64,000 nt of DNA, taken from positions 62,001 through 126,000 of the forward strand of contig JBGQBN010000003.1 in NCBI GenBank assembly GCA_041494805.1, read 5' to 3'. The translations under genes were made by a program, and so were the position numbers. Below, one piece after another: positions 60,635 through 64,000 of the stretch. The stretch's first letter is position 1. Each line of letters starts with the position of its first letter. Source of the DNA: JBGQBN01 sp041494805. GTDB taxonomy: Bacteria; Acidobacteriota; Terriglobia; Terriglobales; Acidobacteriaceae. The notes beneath the pieces were generated by a model that searched no databases, had not been told where the DNA came from, and was given only the letters and a program-made list of their open reading frames with translations.

Positions 60635-61576
60635 TTGATGGACCACGCCATGGTGGTCGTGAGCGGCACCAAGATCGCCGACGAAATCGGTACTACGCGG
60701 TCGGAGGTCTGGCGGCTGGTGCAGCAATTGCGTTCTCTCGGCGTGGAAATCGCAGGGCATCCCGCGACCGGCTATCGCCTCAAAGCTGTGCCCGACCTGC
60801 TGCTGCCTGATGTACTCTCTCCTCTAGTGCAGGGCACAATCTTCAAAACCATTCACCACTATTACAGGATTGGCTCGACCAACACCGCGGCCATGGATGC
60901 GGCGAGTGCGGGTGCGCCCGAGGGCAGCGTCTTCCTGGCCGAGCAGCAGACGGCGGGACGTGGGCGGGGCGGCAACCAGTGGCATTCGGCGCAATCGGCG
61001 GGCATCTATTGCTCGGTCGTACTGCGTCCGGCGCTGCCGCCGTCGGAAGCGCTGCTGCTCTCGCTGGCTGCCGGGCTGGCGGTGCACGCGGCGGTCCAGG
61101 AGATTGATTCGCGAGTTGCGCTGGATCTGAAGTGGCCCAATGACCTGTTGATCGCGGGGAAGAAAGTTTGTGGCAGCTTGACGGAAATGAACGCGGAAGC
61201 GACCCGCGTCCGGTATATCGCGCTGGGAATCGGAATCAACGTGAACCAGGCGAGCTTCCCGGCCGAGCTGCAGGCGTCGGCAACATCTTTGCGTTTGGCT
61301 ACGGGCACGGAGTGGTCGCGAGTGGAACTGTGCGCGGCTTTGCTAAAATCGCTCGACCGCGAATATCGCAACTTGCTGAACAATCCGGACGCAAGCAAGA
61401 CGATTCTTGCGCGCTTCCAGGAACGGTCGTCCACGGCGCGCGGACGGCAGGTTCGGATTGAGGAAAACGGCGGCTTCGAAGGCGTTACGGAAGGCCTGGA
61501 TGCACGCGGGTTCCTGCAGGTGCGTACGCCGCACGGGCTGCGGACAGTGCTGAGTGGAACCGTGAGGCCGAAATAG
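60635..61576 (+). CDS. birA: Biotin-[acetyl-CoA-carboxylase] ligase
   Basis: BirA attaches biotin to the carrier protein. STNTAAMDAASAGAPEGSVFLAEQQTAGRGRGGNQWHS (parts) is the catalytic core with GRGRGG, LDLKWPNDLLIAGKKVCG follows, and RQVRIEENGGFEGVTEGLD is the C-terminal domain. The N-terminal winged helix is present (VSGTKIADEIGTTRSEVWRLVQQL), so it may also repress. The frame is open back to 60497 with no ATG, GTG or TTG before 60635, yet the residues just upstream (RLGRIVRLL) complete the first helix of the wing domain; the true start may be non-standard or a frameshift may be present. Confidence 0.92.
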   Translation: MMDHAMVVVSGTKIADEIGTTRSEVWRLVQQLRSLGVEIAGHPATGYRLKAVPDLLLPDVLSPLVQGTIFKTIHHYYRIGSTNTAAMDAASAGAPEGSVFLAEQQTAGRGRGGNQWHSAQSAGIYCSVVLRPALPPSEALLLSLAAGLAVHAAVQEIDSRVALDLKWPNDLLIAGKKVCGSLTEMNAEATRVRYIALGIGINVNQASFPAELQASATSLRLATGTEWSRVELCAALLKSLDREYRNLLNNPDASKTILARFQERSSTARGRQVRIEENGGFEGVTEGLDARGFLQVRTPHGLRTVLSGTVRPK

Positions 61577-61603
61577 AATGTTGAGGCGTTAAGTCGGGAC
61601 TTT

Positions 61604-61630
61604 GGACAGCCCAGGCGGCTGTCCCTACGT
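61604..61630. repeat. Dispersed GC-rich hairpin repeat before coaX
   Basis: GGACAGCC and GGCTGTCC face each other with a short loop, followed by CTACGT. Same family as 45465-45560 and 48884-48907. It ends 9 nt before the coaX start. Confidence 0.68.
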
Positions 61631-61639
61631 GGTCTTCTT

Positions 61640-62563
61640 ATGCTGCTGGTTCTCGATGTCGGCAACACGAATACCGTGCTGGGTGTCTTCACCAAGTCTC
61701 AGACGGATGCTCCCGCTGAGGGCGGCGCCAGCGAGTCGCAGCTCCATGATCTCCTAGTGGCGAACTGGCGGGTGGCGACCATCGCTACGCAGACCGTGGA
61801 CGAGTACGGTGTGCTCTTCCGCAATCTTTTTGCCATGGACAAGTTGGAGGTGAAGGGCATTCGCGGCATTGTGATTTCATCGGTCGTACCGCCGCTTGAT
61901 TCCACACTGCGGCAGGTTTGTGAACGTTACTTCAACACCAAGCCGCTTTTCGTAGAGCCCGGAGTGAAGACCGGCATGCCGGTGCTCTACGACAACCCAT
62001 CCGAGGTTGGCGCTGACCGCATCGTGAATGCCGTGGCTGCATTTGAGAAATACGGCGGGCCCTGCGTGGTGGTGGATTTCGGCACCGCCACTACCTTCGA
62101 TTGTGTGACCGCCAAGGGAGAGTACCAGGGCGGCGTGATCTGCCCCGGGATCGGGGTCTCCGCCGACGCGCTGTTCGAGCACACGGCGCGCTTGCCGCGG
62201 GTGGATATCCGTAAGCCTCCACGGGTGATCGGCAGCACCACCGTGGGCAGCCTGCAGTCGGGACTTTATTACGGCTATCTCGGGCTGGTGGATGGCATCC
62301 TGGAGCGGCTGTTGGACGAACTGGGCGAGGAGACCAAGGTGGTCGCGACCGGAGGCCTGGCTACGCTCATCGGGACAGCGTCGAGCTACATCAAGCACGT
62401 GGACGACTTCCTCACGCTGGAGGGCTTGCGCATTATCTGGGAGCGCAACGCGGCGGACAAACCGGGACGGGCGGCGGCGCCGTCCAAGGCGCAGCGCACG
62501 GCACCCACCACCGCAGTTTCGCCGGCCAAGCCCTGGCCAGCCGGCAAGCCCCGGTCCCGCTGA
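61640..62563 (+). CDS. coaX: Type III pantothenate kinase
   Basis: CoaX phosphorylates pantothenate, the first step to coenzyme A. The 307-residue product has LVLDVGNTNTVLGVF (phosphate loop), ISSVVPPLDSTLRQVC, DNPSEVGADRIVNAVAAFEKYGG (parts), VVDFGTATTFDCVTAKGEYQGG with the catalytic Asp, and ATGGLATLIG. About 35 C-terminal residues are Pro/Ala-rich and extra. The order birA-coaX is common across bacteria. ATG 61640 begins the fold directly. Confidence 0.95.
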   Translation: MLLVLDVGNTNTVLGVFTKSQTDAPAEGGASESQLHDLLVANWRVATIATQTVDEYGVLFRNLFAMDKLEVKGIRGIVISSVVPPLDSTLRQVCERYFNTKPLFVEPGVKTGMPVLYDNPSEVGADRIVNAVAAFEKYGGPCVVVDFGTATTFDCVTAKGEYQGGVICPGIGVSADALFEHTARLPRVDIRKPPRVIGSTTVGSLQSGLYYGYLGLVDGILERLLDELGEETKVVATGGLATLIGTASSYIKHVDDFLTLEGLRIIWERNAADKPGRAAAPSKAQRTAPTTAVSPAKPWPAGKPRSR

Positions 62564-62569
62564 GCTGTC

Positions 62570-63277
62570 GTGGAAAACTACTTCAACTATTTCACCGAAA
62601 TCGAAGAACACTTTCAGCGGCAGCGCGGCGGCATCTTGTTGCTTTCCACTCTCGATTGGGCGCTGATTGAAACCTGGAAAGAGGCCGGCATCCCGCTGGA
62701 GGCCGTGTTGCGCGGGATTGACGGGGCGTTCGAACGCTACGAGAAGCGTCCCACGAAGCGCAAGGTGAACAGCCTGGCGTACTGCGCACAGGAGGTATTG
62801 GCGGCCGCGGAAGAGATGAAAGAGGCGGCTGTGGGCGCGACGCGAGCGGAGGGGTCGCGCGAAGCTGCCAAAGGATTTCAGACTTCGGAGATTGTGACTT
62901 TTCTGCAGCGCAACGCCGCCCAGCTGGAAATGGCGAAATTGCCGCAGGGAAGCGGAGTTTCCGGACAGGCCTTAGCACGGGAGACCACCCACACTCTGCG
63001 CGAACTTGCCGCGGAACTGGAGAGCAAGAAAACTCCGCCCCGGCTGGAGGATCTGGAACGGCGGCTCACGGTGCTGGAAGAAAAACTGTTTGCGGTGCTG
63101 CTGGCAGCCACGCCAGACGAAGAGATCGTCACCGTGCGCGCGCAAGCCGATCATGAACTGGCGCCGTATCGGCGCAAGATGCCAGGGGCGCAGATTGAGC
63201 AGTTGCAGAAACAATATGTCCATAAGCGGTTGCTGGAGAAATATGGGTTGCCTAGGTTGAGTTTGTTTTATATGTAG
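62570..63277 (+). CDS. Conserved hypothetical protein
   Basis: A 235-residue soluble protein starting with GTG 62570, 6 nt after coaX and probably co-transcribed. ENYFNYFTEIEEHFQRQRG and LLLSTLDWALIETWKEAGIP open a helical N-terminal domain; PLEAVLRGIDGAFERYEKRP and a coiled-coil-prone middle (LEDLERRLTVLEEKLFAVLL) follow, then YVHKRLLEKYGLPRLSLFYM. I recognise no named family, though its position after coaX and its orderly composition indicate a real gene. Confidence 0.8.
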   Translation: MENYFNYFTEIEEHFQRQRGGILLLSTLDWALIETWKEAGIPLEAVLRGIDGAFERYEKRPTKRKVNSLAYCAQEVLAAAEEMKEAAVGATRAEGSREAAKGFQTSEIVTFLQRNAAQLEMAKLPQGSGVSGQALARETTHTLRELAAELESKKTPPRLEDLERRLTVLEEKLFAVLLAATPDEEIVTVRAQADHELAPYRRKMPGAQIEQLQKQYVHKRLLEKYGLPRLSLFYM

Positions 63278-63376
63278 AAGCCGCCATATACCCTACGCGC
63301 TGTGGAATCGAAACCGTCGCGGGGCACCCTCGAGGATGAGTATGATAGTGTTGCTGTAAGTCGGAGGAGCGTGAGA

Positions 63377-64000
63377 ATGCGGCCGATGCGAGTCAAAATA
63401 TGCGGGATCCGAGGCCTCGACGAGGCGCGTATGGCCGTGTCTTTCGGCGCCGACGCCCTGGGGTTCCTGGCTGGGCTCAGCTATCGCACCGAGGATGAAG
63501 TCGATCTGCGAACCGCCCAGCGCATCATGGCAGAAACTCCTCCATTTGTTTCCTCAGTCCTGGTCACACACCAGGTAGACCTGGACTGGGTCGCTCGGGC
63601 ATGCCAACAAAGCGGATGCAGCATCGTGCAGCTGCACGGCGACTTTGCTTTAGAGCAGATTCCGGGATTGCGTGAAAGGGCCCCGAATGTGCGGATCATC
63701 AAGGCGGTCAACGTTGTGCACGAAAGCGCGATAACGCGCGCCGTGGCTGCCGCCGAGCAGGCTGACGCCGTCTTACTGGACTCGCGCACGGCCACCCGGA
63801 TCGGTGGAACTGGGCATACCCACGATTGGACGATCAGCGCCCGTATCGTAAAGGCGGTCGAGAAACCCGTGATCCTGGCGGGAGGGCTTAACCCGGAGAA
63901 CGTCGGCAAGGCCATTGAGGTGGTTCAGCCTTTTGCAGTGGATGTCAACAGCGGCGTCGAGTTTCCCAATGGGTCGAAATCTCCGCAGAAGATCGAGGAC
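63377..64000 (+). CDS. trpF: Phosphoribosylanthranilate isomerase (partial)
   Basis: The frame runs to the end of the window for 208 codons. VKICGIRGLDEARMAVSFGADALGF (parts), SIVQLHGD, RIIKAVNV, VLLDSRTATRIGGTG, VILAGGLNPENVGKAI and DVNSGVE match the TrpF beta/alpha barrel of tryptophan synthesis. ATG 63377 has GGAGGA 8 nt upstream. GG.SHRT-type substrate residues are partly changed (FLAGLSYRT), so a TrpF-like paralogue is possible. No other trp gene is in view. Confidence 0.88.
   Translation, partial: MRPMRVKICGIRGLDEARMAVSFGADALGFLAGLSYRTEDEVDLRTAQRIMAETPPFVSSVLVTHQVDLDWVARACQQSGCSIVQLHGDFALEQIPGLRERAPNVRIIKAVNVVHESAITRAVAAAEQADAVLLDSRTATRIGGTGHTHDWTISARIVKAVEKPVILAGGLNPENVGKAIEVVQPFAVDVNSGVEFPNGSKSPQKIED

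Overview
The window is a chromosomal segment of a GC-rich, diderm, heterotrophic bacterium, most likely an acidobacterium of the Terriglobia ('Candidatus Koribacter'/'Sulfotelmatobacter' type). This rests on gene content and style: a Ser/Thr kinase fused to TPRs with the N-terminus MIGQTISHYRI, TonB/ExbB/ExbD/ExbD/TPR-lipoprotein as one block, LptD and BamD (outer membrane with LPS machinery), Ala/Pro-rich receiver proteins, a split acyl-CoA carboxylase, and many short repeats between genes. No rRNA, tRNA, prophage, IS element or CRISPR array was recognised.

Layout: 0-3.4 kb end of cobO, accD, folC, plsC-like; 3.5-5.5 kb thrS; 5.6-6.8 kb an AT-richer gene encoding a DarT-like toxin joined to a DarG-like macrodomain; 6.8-8.3 kb cupin, phosphoesterase, thioredoxin-like protein; 8.3-13 kb tgt-yajC-secD-secF; 13-16.9 kb tonB-exbB-exbD-exbD-TPR lipoprotein; 17-19 kb biotin carboxylase and biotin carrier; 19.1-21.2 kb (minus) PpiC-type and DsbA-type envelope proteins; 21.2-24.2 kb hypothetical, M48 protease, beta-barrel protein; 24.2-27.6 kb (minus) larE, lptD; 27.8-30.7 kb RDD protein, gltX; 30.8-36 kb epimerase, rel, ridA, FKBP, rpmB, DUF971; 36.2-41.9 kb pcrA, small basic protein, permease, deaminase; 41.9-45.2 kb amidohydrolase, racemase, radical SAM; 45.6-48.8 kb (minus) DinB-like, YIP1, ABC ATPase, EamA; 49-56.6 kb kinase, rpe, bamD, receiver protein; 56.8-64 kb valS, nadC, birA, coaX, hypothetical, trpF.

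Functional links: accD, accC, the biotin carrier and birA supply parts of the carboxylase that feeds lipid synthesis; yajC-secDF, the PpiC/DsbA/FKBP/M48 proteins, BamD and LptD cover export, folding and outer-membrane assembly; nadC and coaX make cofactors.

Two signals stand out. First, a single polypeptide (5589-6776) carries a DarT-like DNA ADP-ribosyltransferase domain with its predicted catalytic Arg and Glu, followed by a DarG-like macrodomain: toxin and antidote in one chain. Second, at least 14 sites carry arrays of exact 7-nt period, each with its own heptamer; eight are arranged as two facing arms that can fold into a hairpin. One array lies in frame inside folC, and other repeat families interrupt tgt, pcrA and valS in frame, so repeats of the intergenic kind enter essential genes without breaking them.
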